Assembly: GCA_945863885.1 (NCBI GenBank)
Contig: CAMAZY010000002.1
Location: forward strand, 62,001 to 126,000
Direction: 5' to 3'
Origin: an uncultured Clostridia bacterium
Lineage (GTDB): Bacteria; Bacillota; Clostridia; Oscillospirales; Acutalibacteraceae
DNA: 64,000 nt
The notes beneath the pieces were generated by a model. It did not search any database. It saw nothing but the letters and a program-made list of their open reading frames with translations, and was not told the origin of the DNA. This document shows, in pieces, positions 26,046 to 35,029 of this stretch. The position numbers were made by a program, and so were the translations under genes. Numbering within the stretch: the stretch's first letter is position 1; the number at the start of each line of letters is the position of its first letter.

Positions 26046-26451
26046 GCGGATGTGGCGGAATTGGCAGCATGAAGGCCGAAGCGCCGCCTGTGGCGGAAAA
26101 AGCGAGGGCTTCATGGCGCAGCGGTCAAAATTTTTCGGCGCACCAAGCCGAAAAAAATTTTGGGAACCGCAAGCGGTCACGCGGTAGTGCGTCTGCCGGA
26201 AAAGTCCGCAGAAAACATTTTATCTTGCTATTTTGCAATTTTATATATGCGGATGTGGCGGAATTGGCAGCATGAAGGCCGAAGCGCCGCCTGTGGCGGA
26301 AAAAGCGAGGGCTTCATGGCGCAGCGGTCAAAATTTTTCGGCGCACCAAGCCGAAAAAAATTTTGGGAACCGCAAGCGGTCACGCGGTAGTGCGTCTGCC
26401 GGAAAAGTCCGCAGAAAACATTTTATCTTGCTATTTTACAATTTTATATAT
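26046..26451 (+). repeat. Two tandem 203-bp units, each starting with a tRNA-Leu 5' fragment
   Basis: Units at 26046-26248 and 26249-26451 differ by about one base near their ends. Each starts with the first 22 nt of the tRNA-Leu gene at 26452, then diverges in the D-loop into about 180 bp of foreign sequence. This has a CATGAAG/CTTCATG pair around a GC-rich segment, and a long hairpin with GCGGT and ACCGC outer arms enclosing AAAATTTTTCGGC/GCCGAAAAAAATTTT. Both units sit between the presumed promoter and the real tRNA. Short open frames run through them but look like repeat translation. Confidence 0.9.
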
Positions 26452-26538
26452 GCGGATGTGGCGGAATTGGCAGACGCGCTAGATTCAGGTTCTAGTGGTA
26501 GCAATACTGTGTGGGTTCAAGTCCCGTCATCCGCACCA
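26452..26538 (+). tRNA. tRNA-Leu (anticodon CAG), integration target
   Basis: Acceptor GCGGATG pairs with CATCCGC. Anticodon stem CTAGA/TCTAG with loop TTCAGGT (anticodon CAG), long variable arm, CCA encoded. From nt 30 onward it is also the left attachment site of the integrative element. Confidence 0.94.
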
Positions 26539-26542
26539 TCGA
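26481..26542 (+). repeat. attL, 62-bp direct repeat (3' part of tRNA-Leu)
   Basis: Identical over 62 bp to 32505-32566. It starts at AGATTCAGG in the anticodon stem and ends at CATCGA four bases after CCA. Confidence 0.92.
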
Positions 26543-26577
26543 CCTTGTAGACTGTTACAGTTTGCAAGGTCTTTTCT
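26541..26577 (+). terminator. Terminator at the left end of the element
   Basis: GACCTTG (26541-26547) pairs with CAAGGTC (26565-26571), followed by TTTTCTTTTT. It would end tRNA-Leu transcription in the integrated state, replacing the host terminator now displaced to 32566-32597. Confidence 0.75.
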
Positions 26578-26603
26578 TTTTAGATAATATGAAAGGCTGA
26601 AGA

Positions 26604-26654
26604 ATATCACTCGTAAGACTTCAAAGCTCATTTTAGCAGTCCTACGAGTGATAT
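26604..26654 (+). promoter_or_regulatory. Inverted pair of candidate integrase arm sites
   Basis: ATATCACTCGTA (from 26604) and TACGAGTGATAT (to 26654) are perfect inverted copies just before the integrase. The core word AGTCTTACGAGTGA recurs at the right end. It may also act as a hairpin limiting read-through into int. Confidence 0.5.
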
Positions 26655-26677
26655 TTTTATGAAAGGAAGTAGTTTTT

Positions 26678-27631
26678 ATGGCAAAAATCAAAATGCAATC
26701 ACTTGACACTGGCACGGTTACTTTATCAGAATGTTTTACCGATTATATGGCAAAATGCAGAGCAAGAAACCTGTCCGACAAGACACTTGAAATCTACGAG
26801 GTAAGATTTTCAGTGTTTCAAAAGTATCTTAACGGCAAAGAACTGAAACCGTCTGAGATTAGTCAAGACGTTGTTGACGAGTTTATCCTATATCTTCAAA
26901 AGAGAGGGTGCAACGATGTAACCGTTCAATCGTATATAAGGGATATCAGAGCATTTTTCTATTATCTTATGAATAACGGATTTACTCCTGCATTCAAAAT
27001 CAAGTTGCCTAAGGCTGACAAGAGAATCAAAGAAACCTATACTGATGAAGAACTGAAAAAACTGTTAAAAAAACCTAACCTTAAACGCTGTGATTTCAAT
27101 GAGTACAAAACATGGGTGTTTTCTAATTACTTGCTTGCTACTGGGAACCGTATATCTACCGCCCTAAATCTTCAAATACAGGATTTGGATTTTGATAACG
27201 GTGTTATTCAGCTTAACAAAATGAAAAACCGAAAAGCTCAAATAGTGCCTATGGCTTCATCTTTGGCTGTTATACTGAAAGAATACCTTGCCTATCGCAA
27301 GGGCGAACCTGATGACTATGTATTCTGTAATTCCTATGGAGGACAAGGTGAGATTCGGTCGTATCAGGAAATGCTGGCTAAGTACAATAAGTCCAGAGGG
27401 GTAAGCAAAACTTCAGCCCACCTATACCGCCATACGTTTGCAAAGCGTTGGATTCTCAACGGTGGAGACATTTTCAGACTACAAAAACTGCTCGGTCATA
27501 GTGATTTAACAGTTGTTAAAGAGTATGTCAATATGTTCAGTAGTGATTTGTCTAAGGATTATAGTGATTATAATCCTCTCGATACTTTAGGTACTGTAAG
27601 AAATCAAGCAAAAATAGGCTTTAATTACTGA
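26678..27631 (+). CDS. int: Tyrosine recombinase (integrase)
   Basis: This enzyme catalyses site-specific integration and excision at the tRNA-Leu attachment site. The 317-residue protein has a SAM-like N-terminal core-binding domain (residues 14-100) and a catalytic domain with the full set of active residues: R158 ('TGNRIS'), K186, H248-x-x-R251 ('HLYRHTF'), H274 ('LGHSD') and nucleophile Y283 ('KEYVN'). It is compact and has no N-terminal arm-binding domain of the Tn916 type. GAAAGGAAG precedes ATG 26678. It lies 140 bp inside attL, as usual for tRNA-targeting elements. Confidence 0.94.
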   Translation: MAKIKMQSLDTGTVTLSECFTDYMAKCRARNLSDKTLEIYEVRFSVFQKYLNGKELKPSEISQDVVDEFILYLQKRGCNDVTVQSYIRDIRAFFYYLMNNGFTPAFKIKLPKADKRIKETYTDEELKKLLKKPNLKRCDFNEYKTWVFSNYLLATGNRISTALNLQIQDLDFDNGVIQLNKMKNRKAQIVPMASSLAVILKEYLAYRKGEPDDYVFCNSYGGQGEIRSYQEMLAKYNKSRGVSKTSAHLYRHTFAKRWILNGGDIFRLQKLLGHSDLTVVKEYVNMFSSDLSKDYSDYNPLDTLGTVRNQAKIGFNY

Positions 27632-27643
27632 GGAGGTTTGGCT

Positions 27644-27985
27644 GTGGGAAAATACAAAAACAAGGATTCTACCGATACAGGAGATACGGTGGCTGTGTAT
27701 ATTGCTATGAGTGGAGAGCAAGCAATAAGGCAAGGTTGTCGGCAATGCCTGTCTCCTCAGTTTCCCGATAGTAAACGTGTTTACGGTCTGCTGAAAGATA
27801 TAGACGGTAAATTGTGTATTTCTAAGCACATCGGGTGGACTACGGTTATATGTCTGGAAAAGCGTAATTTTGACACCGTTTTGCGTTTTCTCTATCCGTC
27901 AGGCATTCCTGATGGGTGGAACTATAAAGCACTCCTAAGGCTGATAGACGGTAGGCTGGTATGGATAATAGGTTTTGATAATTAG
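27644..27985 (+). CDS. Small element-encoded protein, unknown function
   Basis: This protein is 113 residues with GTG 27644 placed 8 bp after GAGGAGG; a TTG at 27638 would be too close to that site. The product contains 'DTVAVYIAMSGEQAIRQG', a middle rich in K/R and aromatic residues, and a C-terminus 'RLVWIIGFDN'. It has no signal peptide, membrane helix or metal motif. It sits 12 bp after the integrase and could be an excision or copy-number accessory, but the sequence does not show this. Confidence 0.6.
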   Translation: MGKYKNKDSTDTGDTVAVYIAMSGEQAIRQGCRQCLSPQFPDSKRVYGLLKDIDGKLCISKHIGWTTVICLEKRNFDTVLRFLYPSGIPDGWNYKALLRLIDGRLVWIIGFDN

Positions 27986-28546
27986 TACCAGCCTACAGTG
28001 TGTAACGGCGATACGGAGATAAAAACTTGAAAACTGTTTTGCTTTTTCATTTTAAGGTTACGGAGATACGGAGATACTTTCTGAATACTTTAGTCTGTTT
28101 TTCTCTAATAAAATTTGGGTAGATGAATATGAACGGCGGTCGCTCCGCTCTGTACCGCCGTTCATATAAATTATGATGCTCGCTGCGGCTCGCCTCACAA
28201 TTCTAATATTTTTCTTTTTGAAAGATTGAAAAGCTAAAATATTATTGAATTTTAATAATTATCTTATTTTATATAAGAATATAGAACTATGGTTTTGCGT
28301 CCGTCGTAAGACGGTGGCGAAGCCAAGCAAAACTATAGTTCTACGTAGTTGCCATGGCAAAGCCATGGTCAACAAAAGCTTAAGAATAAAAAAGAAAACG
28401 GTTTTCGAAAAAGTACCGCCGTATCGCCGTAAGTTGAAATAATACAGCCATCAGCATAGAACAATAAAACATATCGCTCGTTCAAAATAGCCGAGAAAAG
28501 AGATATAATTTAATATGTATATCTATTGAAAGTGAGGGGGACGCAT
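27986..28546. other. Non-coding region with iteron-like repeats and nested hairpins (origin candidate)
   Basis: 560 bp without a credible gene. TACGGAGA occurs at 28012-28019, 28059-28066 and 28067-28074. ACGGCGATACGG (28005-28016) is repeated inverted at 28419-28430. Three hairpins lie between: a 10-bp GAACGGCGGT/ACCGCCGTTC stem near 28131-28163, a long stem TAGAACTAT...GTTTTGC with its partner (about 28280-28344), and CCATGGC/GCCATGG (about 28352-28370). Together with the ATPase gene this looks like a replication origin; an excision control site is another option. A 65-codon plus-strand frame across the hairpins is not credible. Confidence 0.45.
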
Positions 28547-28882
28547 TTGGATTATATAGCTTTAGGTAAGCGTATACGTGAAGAACGCTTAAAGCTGAAT
28601 TTAACACAGGAAAAACTAGCGGAAGATGTTGGCCTCTCTACAGCTTACATAGGGCAGATAGAAAGAGGCGAACGCCATATCACCCTTGAAAATCTTGTAC
28701 TGATTGTTAACCGCCTTGATATAACGGTGGATTACATACTTATGGATTCGGTAAGTGTAAATAATAACACGCTGTCTTGTATTTGGAATCAGCTTATGAA
28801 CGGAAGAACGGAGACAGAAAAGTCTATGGCAGTTGATACGGTAAAACTGATTTTCGGCTACTTAGACCGTAATGGAAAATAA
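28547..28882 (+). CDS. Cro/CI (Xre)-family HTH regulator
   Basis: The 111-residue predicted DNA-binding protein has its HTH at about residues 6-60 ('LGKRIREERLKLNLTQEKLA' and 'STAYIGQIERGERHITLENL'), followed by a helical C-terminal dimerisation region. I choose TTG 28547 because GAGGGGG sits 6 bp before it; an earlier in-frame TTG (28526) would overlap that site. Its position beside the origin-like region suggests it represses element functions. Confidence 0.85.
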   Translation: MDYIALGKRIREERLKLNLTQEKLAEDVGLSTAYIGQIERGERHITLENLVLIVNRLDITVDYILMDSVSVNNNTLSCIWNQLMNGRTETEKSMAVDTVKLIFGYLDRNGK

Positions 28883-28902
28883 GATAATAGGAGAATATAA
28901 TC

Positions 28903-29661
28903 ATGCGAAAAAAAGCAGTTAATTGTTTGAAAAGAGTATTCTTAATACTTATTTCAATGACAGTAATATTTTGCATTTCTGCGTGTTCTTATGATACCAA
29001 AACAAGGCAAGAAAACAGAAGCCAGCATGAGTATAATATCAAAGCAGATGAACAAATTGAGATAGAGGGAATAATTAAGAATAGCAATTTGACATCTCCT
29101 CAATACTGCCTAAAGTTGGATAATCCTATTACAGTTTATATTTCTAATCAGTTTGATACAGAAGAGTATGTGTGCTCAGAGCTGTATTTCTATGATGAGA
29201 GCGAACTCAATGGTAATTATGATTTTAAGAGCGTGCTAAATCAGCGTTGTATTGTATCTTCAAAAGTGGAAAATTTTCGTGGAGTTGGACAATTATTTTT
29301 GTTGGAGCCAAAAATAAAGTGTGAGGGTAAAGAAATTCAACAAAAACAATATGAAACCGTTCCTGATTGGTACACAAAGAAAATATATGTTTGTAATGAA
29401 ACAAGTAAAAACTTTTATATTAAAAATGCCGAAAATGATTCAGCAGAGCTGTATATTGGTTGGAAACATATAGGAACAATATATCTGAATGAAACAACTA
29501 GCGGTAATGATGATACTGGGTATTTTTACCGTTACATTTGTCATATTAATGATTCTACAGATATAAAATTCTTGTATTATTCAAGTACCGATAGAATAAT
29601 TGTATACGATGAAAATTATTGTCTATCTGGAGTGTATGACTATGTGAGGACAATGGACTAA
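28903..29661 (+). CDS. Element-encoded lipoprotein
   Basis: The 252-residue protein starts with a lipoprotein signal ('MRKKAV', hydrophobic core, lipobox I-S-A-C at about residues 24-27), so it should be anchored on the outer face of the membrane. Residues 50-140 form a beta-rich unit ('IEIEGIIKNSNLTSPQYCLK', 'VGQLFLLEPKIKC') that reminds me of DUF4431-like domains, and the C-terminal half is also beta-rich. The function is unknown. It follows the regulator by 20 bp and may act in surface exclusion or phage interference, which is speculation. Confidence 0.7.
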   Translation: MRKKAVNCLKRVFLILISMTVIFCISACSYDTKTRQENRSQHEYNIKADEQIEIEGIIKNSNLTSPQYCLKLDNPITVYISNQFDTEEYVCSELYFYDESELNGNYDFKSVLNQRCIVSSKVENFRGVGQLFLLEPKIKCEGKEIQQKQYETVPDWYTKKIYVCNETSKNFYIKNAENDSAELYIGWKHIGTIYLNETTSGNDDTGYFYRYICHINDSTDIKFLYYSSTDRIIVYDENYCLSGVYDYVRTMD

Positions 29662-29681
29662 ACAGCGAGGAGAGTAATGAA

Positions 29682-30077
29682 ATGTATTGCAACAAATGTG
29701 GAACACAAATGTCAGACGATTCGACTTTTTGTTCGAATTGTGGGAATAAACAAATAGACGAAAGCAATAACAGCGATAAAGCTCAAACCGCACAACGGCT
29801 AAAACCATATAATAAGTTAAAACAGTGTACTTGTTTAGAATGCGGTTATTCAGGATTAATGGGTGTCGTAAAACCTAAAAATTCGTTATGTAAGCGTTTT
29901 CTGATTCCTTTAATACCTGCGTTTATTGTTGCGTTTATTACATACGCTAAAAATCTTCCAACTTGGGGCTCTATTATAGCGGTCACAGTTACTTGGATAA
30001 TAATTGACATAGTATTAGGAAATGAGAAAAAAGTGCTTTATTGTCCTAACTGCGGAAAGGAAATCATTGAAAAGTAA
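29682..30077 (+). CDS. Double zinc-ribbon membrane protein
   Basis: The 131-residue protein has an N-terminal zinc ribbon (C3-x2-C6 and C17-x2-C20), a second cysteine cluster ('CTCLECGYSG') that may pair with the C-terminal 'YCPNCGKE', and two hydrophobic helices between them (about residues 70-85 and 92-112). The ribbons would face the cytoplasm. It resembles many unassigned small zinc-ribbon proteins of Firmicutes; no specific role is evident. It lies 20 bp after the lipoprotein gene and ends with a terminator. Confidence 0.72.
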   Translation: MYCNKCGTQMSDDSTFCSNCGNKQIDESNNSDKAQTAQRLKPYNKLKQCTCLECGYSGLMGVVKPKNSLCKRFLIPLIPAFIVAFITYAKNLPTWGSIIAVTVTWIIIDIVLGNEKKVLYCPNCGKEIIEK

Positions 30078-30243
30078 TATGCCACCTAATATTCGTTTTT
30101 TTGTCTTTTTTAGCGTGCTTTTTAAGCTTTTCACACCTACATAAGAAAAATGTTAAAACGCATAAAAAACACCTTAAAATTGCCCGAAATAAGCTGAAAC
30201 TCAAAATTGCAAAAAATCTACTATATGCACAATTTATAAGCTG

Positions 30244-30280
30244 TAGCACTACCGATAATTTGGTCGATAGTGCTAAATTT
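30244..30280 (+). terminator. Terminator after the zinc-ribbon gene
   Basis: TAGCACTA (30244-30251) with an adjacent CGA pairs with TCGATAGTGCTA (30264-30275), then AATTTTT. The rest of 30078-30462 is AT-rich with no gene seen. Confidence 0.7.
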
Positions 30281-30462
30281 TTGCGGAATTTTGCTTACTT
30301 TTATTGAGCTTTTATTCTGATTTATCATTAATAAACGCCGTTTTTTCAAGATTTCTTGTATAAATGCCTTATGGGTTTTTGATTTCTCCCTTTATTTATA
30401 TTGCAGACGTTCAAAAGCAACTTGTACGGCTGACATTGTAAAATTTAAAGGAGGAACTCCAA

Positions 30463-31977
30463 ATGAGTACCACAAAGAAAAAAATTGAAAAGGGTAAGAA
30501 AGCCGATCAAGAAGATATCTTAATTGATATGATGAAAAACTACCCACTTTTAAGAACGGATTCGGATATTTATGCAAAAATTACCCGAAACGGAAAGAAA
30601 TGTAATTTATCACTAAATAGTGAAGAATTTTCTTTCTTTGTGAAAAGTGAGTTTAAGGATCTTACTGGCTTTTTCCCTATCAATGCCACTTTGAGAGATT
30701 GTATCGACTATATCAAAAATCTCGCCTATAACAATGAGTTGACTGAGGCAAAATATCGTATAGCATCTTACGAGGATTCAATCATATATGACCTGTGTGA
30801 CGGAAATTGTGTAAAGGTAAACAAAAACGGTTGGAGTATTGAGCCTAACAATTATCCTTTCTTTATACAAAGCAAAGATCAGTCATCACAAGTTACACCA
30901 ATTAGAAGTAAGAGAGGGTGGGAGCGCCTGTATAAATACCTTAATTTATCTGAGGATGAAAAATTACTTCTTATGGTATATATAGCTAGCTGTTTTAATC
31001 CTGATATTGTCTATCCGTCAGTTTGTCTCAATGGCACTAACGGCTCTGGAAAAAGCACGTTATCTAAATTTATTAAAAGAATTATTGATCCTTCAAATGG
31101 TGAATTGGAAATTATACCCGATTCACTGAATAATTTGAGGGTTAGACTTAACGCTAACTACTATACAGCTTTTGATAATATATCGAAACTCTCAGCAAAA
31201 CAAAGCGACTTTCTTTGTAGCGTAATGACTGGTGTAAGCTGGACAGATAGACAATACTATACGAATAAAAGTATTGATTGCTGTCATCTAAAAAGCAGTA
31301 TGTGTTTTAATGGTATATCCAATTTTGTTTTTCGTGCTGACCTTGCGGAACGCATTTTGTTTTTTAACACAAAACTTTTTGTAGACAATGGCAATAAGCG
31401 TTTTGGAGACGAAGAAGTAAAGAATTCCTTTGAAAAGGATTTACCATATATTTTGGGTGGAATTTTTGATTTGGTTTCCGCTGCTCTAAATATATTGCCT
31501 GAGATAAAAATTGATAATCCTATAAGGTTGGCAGACTTCCATCGATTTGGCTATGCCATAGCCGAAGCTATGGGAAATAAAGGTAAGAAATTTGATGAAA
31601 TATTGAGAGCTAATAATAAGATACAAATGGAAATAACTTGTGAAAATTCTGTATTGGTTCGTTTGCTGGGAGATTTCCTCAGGGAAAATGGTGGTGAATG
31701 GTGCAGTACTATGACTTTTTTATATAAGTCATTAAAGAAATATATGTCCGAAAATGATGAAAATCTTTATCAAGAAGAAACTTTTCCAAAAGCAGTTAAT
31801 CACTTTAGTGCTGAGCTCAAAAGGTATGAAGCGGTATTATCCAGTAAGGGCATAAGCTTTTTAATAAAAAAGAACTCAGACGGCAATAGTGAAATAAATA
31901 TTACTACGAATTGGATTGTTAGAAAACCGATTAAAGTGGGTCGAATTCCAATTATTCTCGATAAGAATCGAATTTGA
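30463..31977 (+). CDS. D5/SF3-like ATPase (replication helicase of the element)
   Basis: This is a predicted replicative helicase or primase-associated ATPase, 504 residues. A charged N-terminus (1-30) is followed by a region without recognisable primase motifs, then an ATPase core with Walker A GTNGSGKST (191-199), a Walker-B-like 'YYTAFDNIS' (about 234-241), an Arg/Asn sensor region ('MCFNGISNFVFRADLAERI') and a helical C-terminal domain that could be a winged helix. The family occurs in integrative elements and prophages of Firmicutes. AAAGGAGG precedes the ATG. No separate primase is present, so the N-terminal part or a host primase must serve. Confidence 0.78.
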   Translation: MSTTKKKIEKGKKADQEDILIDMMKNYPLLRTDSDIYAKITRNGKKCNLSLNSEEFSFFVKSEFKDLTGFFPINATLRDCIDYIKNLAYNNELTEAKYRIASYEDSIIYDLCDGNCVKVNKNGWSIEPNNYPFFIQSKDQSSQVTPIRSKRGWERLYKYLNLSEDEKLLLMVYIASCFNPDIVYPSVCLNGTNGSGKSTLSKFIKRIIDPSNGELEIIPDSLNNLRVRLNANYYTAFDNISKLSAKQSDFLCSVMTGVSWTDRQYYTNKSIDCCHLKSSMCFNGISNFVFRADLAERILFFNTKLFVDNGNKRFGDEEVKNSFEKDLPYILGGIFDLVSAALNILPEIKIDNPIRLADFHRFGYAIAEAMGNKGKKFDEILRANNKIQMEITCENSVLVRLLGDFLRENGGEWCSTMTFLYKSLKKYMSENDENLYQEETFPKAVNHFSAELKRYEAVLSSKGISFLIKKNSDGNSEINITTNWIVRKPIKVGRIPIILDKNRI

Positions 31978-32070
31978 TTAAATGCTCATATGGATGATTT
32001 AATCCTAATGATGAGGATAATTAAATTTTAAAAATAAACCCTTTAATCTTTAAAAGTGTTTAAGAAACAC

Positions 32071-32132
32071 AAGGCTACCATTAAATATGACTTAAAAAGA
32101 TTTTAAAACCGTTAAAAATGGTAGCCTTTATT
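32071..32132 (+). terminator. Terminator of the ATPase gene
   Basis: AAGGCTACCATT (32071-32082) pairs with AATGGTAGCCTT (32117-32128) around a long AT-rich loop. The rest of 31978-32323 holds no gene. Confidence 0.65.
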
Positions 32133-32323
32133 CAAATAAGTTTGTTTAAACACATTAAAATGCAATCTATAATTTTATGGGGAAATTGTAGAATTAGCTA
32201 AACTTCTTACAAGTTTTTTTGCGAAACCACTTTACTTTTTACAAGATTTTCAATATGATAATTATGGACTGAGACAAAATATCCTTGATGAAATGCGAAT
32301 AAGACTTTTTTCAGGGATTGTTT

Positions 32324-32361
32324 AGTCTTACGAGTGAAAAAGTGTAATAGTCTTACGCAAG
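32324..32361 (+). promoter_or_regulatory. Right-end candidate integrase arm sites
   Basis: AGTCTTACGAGTGA (32324-32337) and AGTCTTACGCAAG (32349-32361) match the words flanking the hairpin next to the left end (26604-26654), 25 bp apart on the same strand. Confidence 0.5.
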
Positions 32362-32504
32362 GTTACGTTACATCTGCTGTTTTTTCGGATTGCTGTACGA
32401 AAAAAGTACTTGTTGAATTTAGGTTTTAACACCGTTTTTTGATTGGGCGAATGAGTGAAGTATTCCGAAAATGCGACGGTTTGGCGATGTGCAGTTGGCA
32501 CGTA

Positions 32505-32566
32505 AGATTCAGGTTCTAGTGGTAGCAATACTGTGTGGGTTCAAGTCCCGTCATCCGCACCATCGA
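32505..32566 (+). repeat. attR, 62-bp direct repeat (tRNA-Leu 3' copy)
   Basis: Identical to 26481-26542. The bases just before it (GCAGTTGGCACG) only loosely resemble the tRNA 5' part, so this copy cannot form a tRNA. Confidence 0.92.
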
Positions 32567-32597
32567 AAAAAGCACTTGATTCGTCAAGTGCTTTTTT
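32566..32597 (+). terminator. Displaced host terminator of tRNA-Leu
   Basis: AAAAAAGCACTTGA (32566-32579) pairs with TCAAGTGCTTTTTT (32584-32597), immediately after attR. Confidence 0.85.
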
Positions 32598-32769
32598 AAT
32601 GAAATTCGCCTGCTGTGATTGAACTATCCTGCGGATACGAAAAAGTTTCACAATGAAATATTTACTTGGCAAATATGAAAGGCAATTTTACTTCAATTTT
32701 TTAAAATTTTATCTTTACACGCTTCCCGATTTATGATAGACTGTTTTCAACTTTAAAGTCAAAAAGTGA

Positions 32770-34269
<1,500 letters not shown>

Positions 34270-34287
34270 AAACCAAATAAGTATCAC

Positions 34288-34343
34288 AAAATCACCCTTT
34301 TTCATATAATGTCACAGAAACATTATGAAAAGGGTGATTTTTT
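34288..34343 (+). terminator. Hairpin that ends abfA and hides the next ribosome site
   Basis: The left arm AAATCACCCTTTT with CATA...ATG (34288-34311) pairs with CATTATGAAAAGGGTGATTT (34321-34340), and TTTTTT follows. The AAAAGGG ribosome site of the next gene lies in the 3' arm and its TTG start (34342) in the T-run. Confidence 0.7.
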
Positions 34344-35028
34344 GAATAGCTTTGACTTGATGATGGAACGATACAAAAAAGAACTTGTCGACGCCAACCG
34401 CCGTTCGATTGAGCAGGAGTTGTTGAGCCAGTCTGAGCCGACAGCAGAAGAGAAATTAAAAGCCGGAAAGGCGGAAGAAGCGGTTTCTGTTAATGTTGTG
34501 ACGCAGGCAGAAGATAACAACGAACCGGGCATGTCATCGGAAACGGATACGCCGGAAGAAGCCGAACCCGTCATGGCGGAAGCTATAGAAGGTGCGATGA
34601 ATACCGAAGAAGAAACAAATGATCCCGAAGACGATTCGTTCGGGACGCTGAAGGTGCAGGTGTATGCAGCACAGCAGGTATACCCGATTTCGTCGGCAAG
34701 GGTGCTTGTCAGACGAAGCGGCGAAGATCCGATTATCTTTGAGGGCTACACGGATTCAAGCGGTATTGTCGATAATATCAGGCTTTCCGCACCGGGCAAA
34801 TCTCTTTCCTCTGCGCCGGGCAGTATCAAACCGTATTCGCAATACGACGTTTTTGTTACACAGCCGAACTTTGTCAGCCGCAACTATTTAGGTGTGCCTG
34901 TCTTTTCCGGCGTTGAGTCGATTCAGACAGTTCGTCTTGTTCCCCGTCAGTCCGGCTCGGATTCGACTACGGTCACGACCGAAAGCGAGCCGAATGAGCT
35001 TCTGATGCAGGAAAAAGGTGAGGGCTGA
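34342..35028 (+). CDS. Protein with a C-terminal carboxypeptidase-regulatory-like domain
   Basis: The 228-residue protein is acidic and low-complexity in its first half (rich in E, A, T; about residues 20-105). The second half has one beta-sandwich unit of the transthyretin/carboxypeptidase-regulatory type ('GTLKVQVYAAQQVYPISSARVLV', 'GYTDSSGIVDNIRLSAP', 'YDVFVTQPNFVSRNY'), often found in surface or spore proteins. It has no signal peptide. TTG 34342 follows AAAAGGG; ATG 34309 in the hairpin loop is an alternative with 11 more residues. It is adjacent to, and almost touches, the spore-wall-like gene at 35030, suggesting a joint role in sporulation. Confidence 0.6.
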   Translation: MNSFDLMMERYKKELVDANRRSIEQELLSQSEPTAEEKLKAGKAEEAVSVNVVTQAEDNNEPGMSSETDTPEEAEPVMAEAIEGAMNTEEETNDPEDDSFGTLKVQVYAAQQVYPISSARVLVRRSGEDPIIFEGYTDSSGIVDNIRLSAPGKSLSSAPGSIKPYSQYDVFVTQPNFVSRNYLGVPVFSGVESIQTVRLVPRQSGSDSTTVTTESEPNELLMQEKGEG

Positions 35029-35029
35029 T

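Larger units (their letters stand above)
26481..32566 (+). mobile_element. Small tRNA-Leu-integrated element (about 6.0 kb)
   Basis: The element is bounded by perfect 62-bp repeats of the tRNA-Leu 3' part. Gene order: tyrosine integrase, small protein, origin-like region, Xre regulator, lipoprotein, zinc-ribbon protein, D5/SF3-like ATPase. It is visibly richer in A+T than the flanks and all its genes point the same way. There are no structural phage, terminase, relaxase or type IV secretion genes, so it would need a helper to move between cells, like a phage satellite or a small mobilizable element, or it is a reduced remnant. Confidence 0.88.

Noticed and set aside
26233-26550. Open frames of 70-110 codons through the 203-bp units and the tRNA-Leu gene
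   Set aside because: They are translations of the tandem repeat and run into a tRNA gene. They lack ribosome sites and repeat the same peptide in two frames.
28245-28442. 65-codon plus-strand frame in the origin-like region
   Set aside because: It spans two strong hairpins, has no ribosome site and has an unnatural composition.
29623-29808. Minus-strand frame opposite the lipoprotein and zinc-ribbon genes
   Set aside because: It has no ribosome site and lies opposite genes with lipobox and cysteine motifs, so it is a shadow.
26481-32566. Complete prophage
   Set aside because: No terminase, portal, capsid, tail or lysis gene is present between the attachment repeats.
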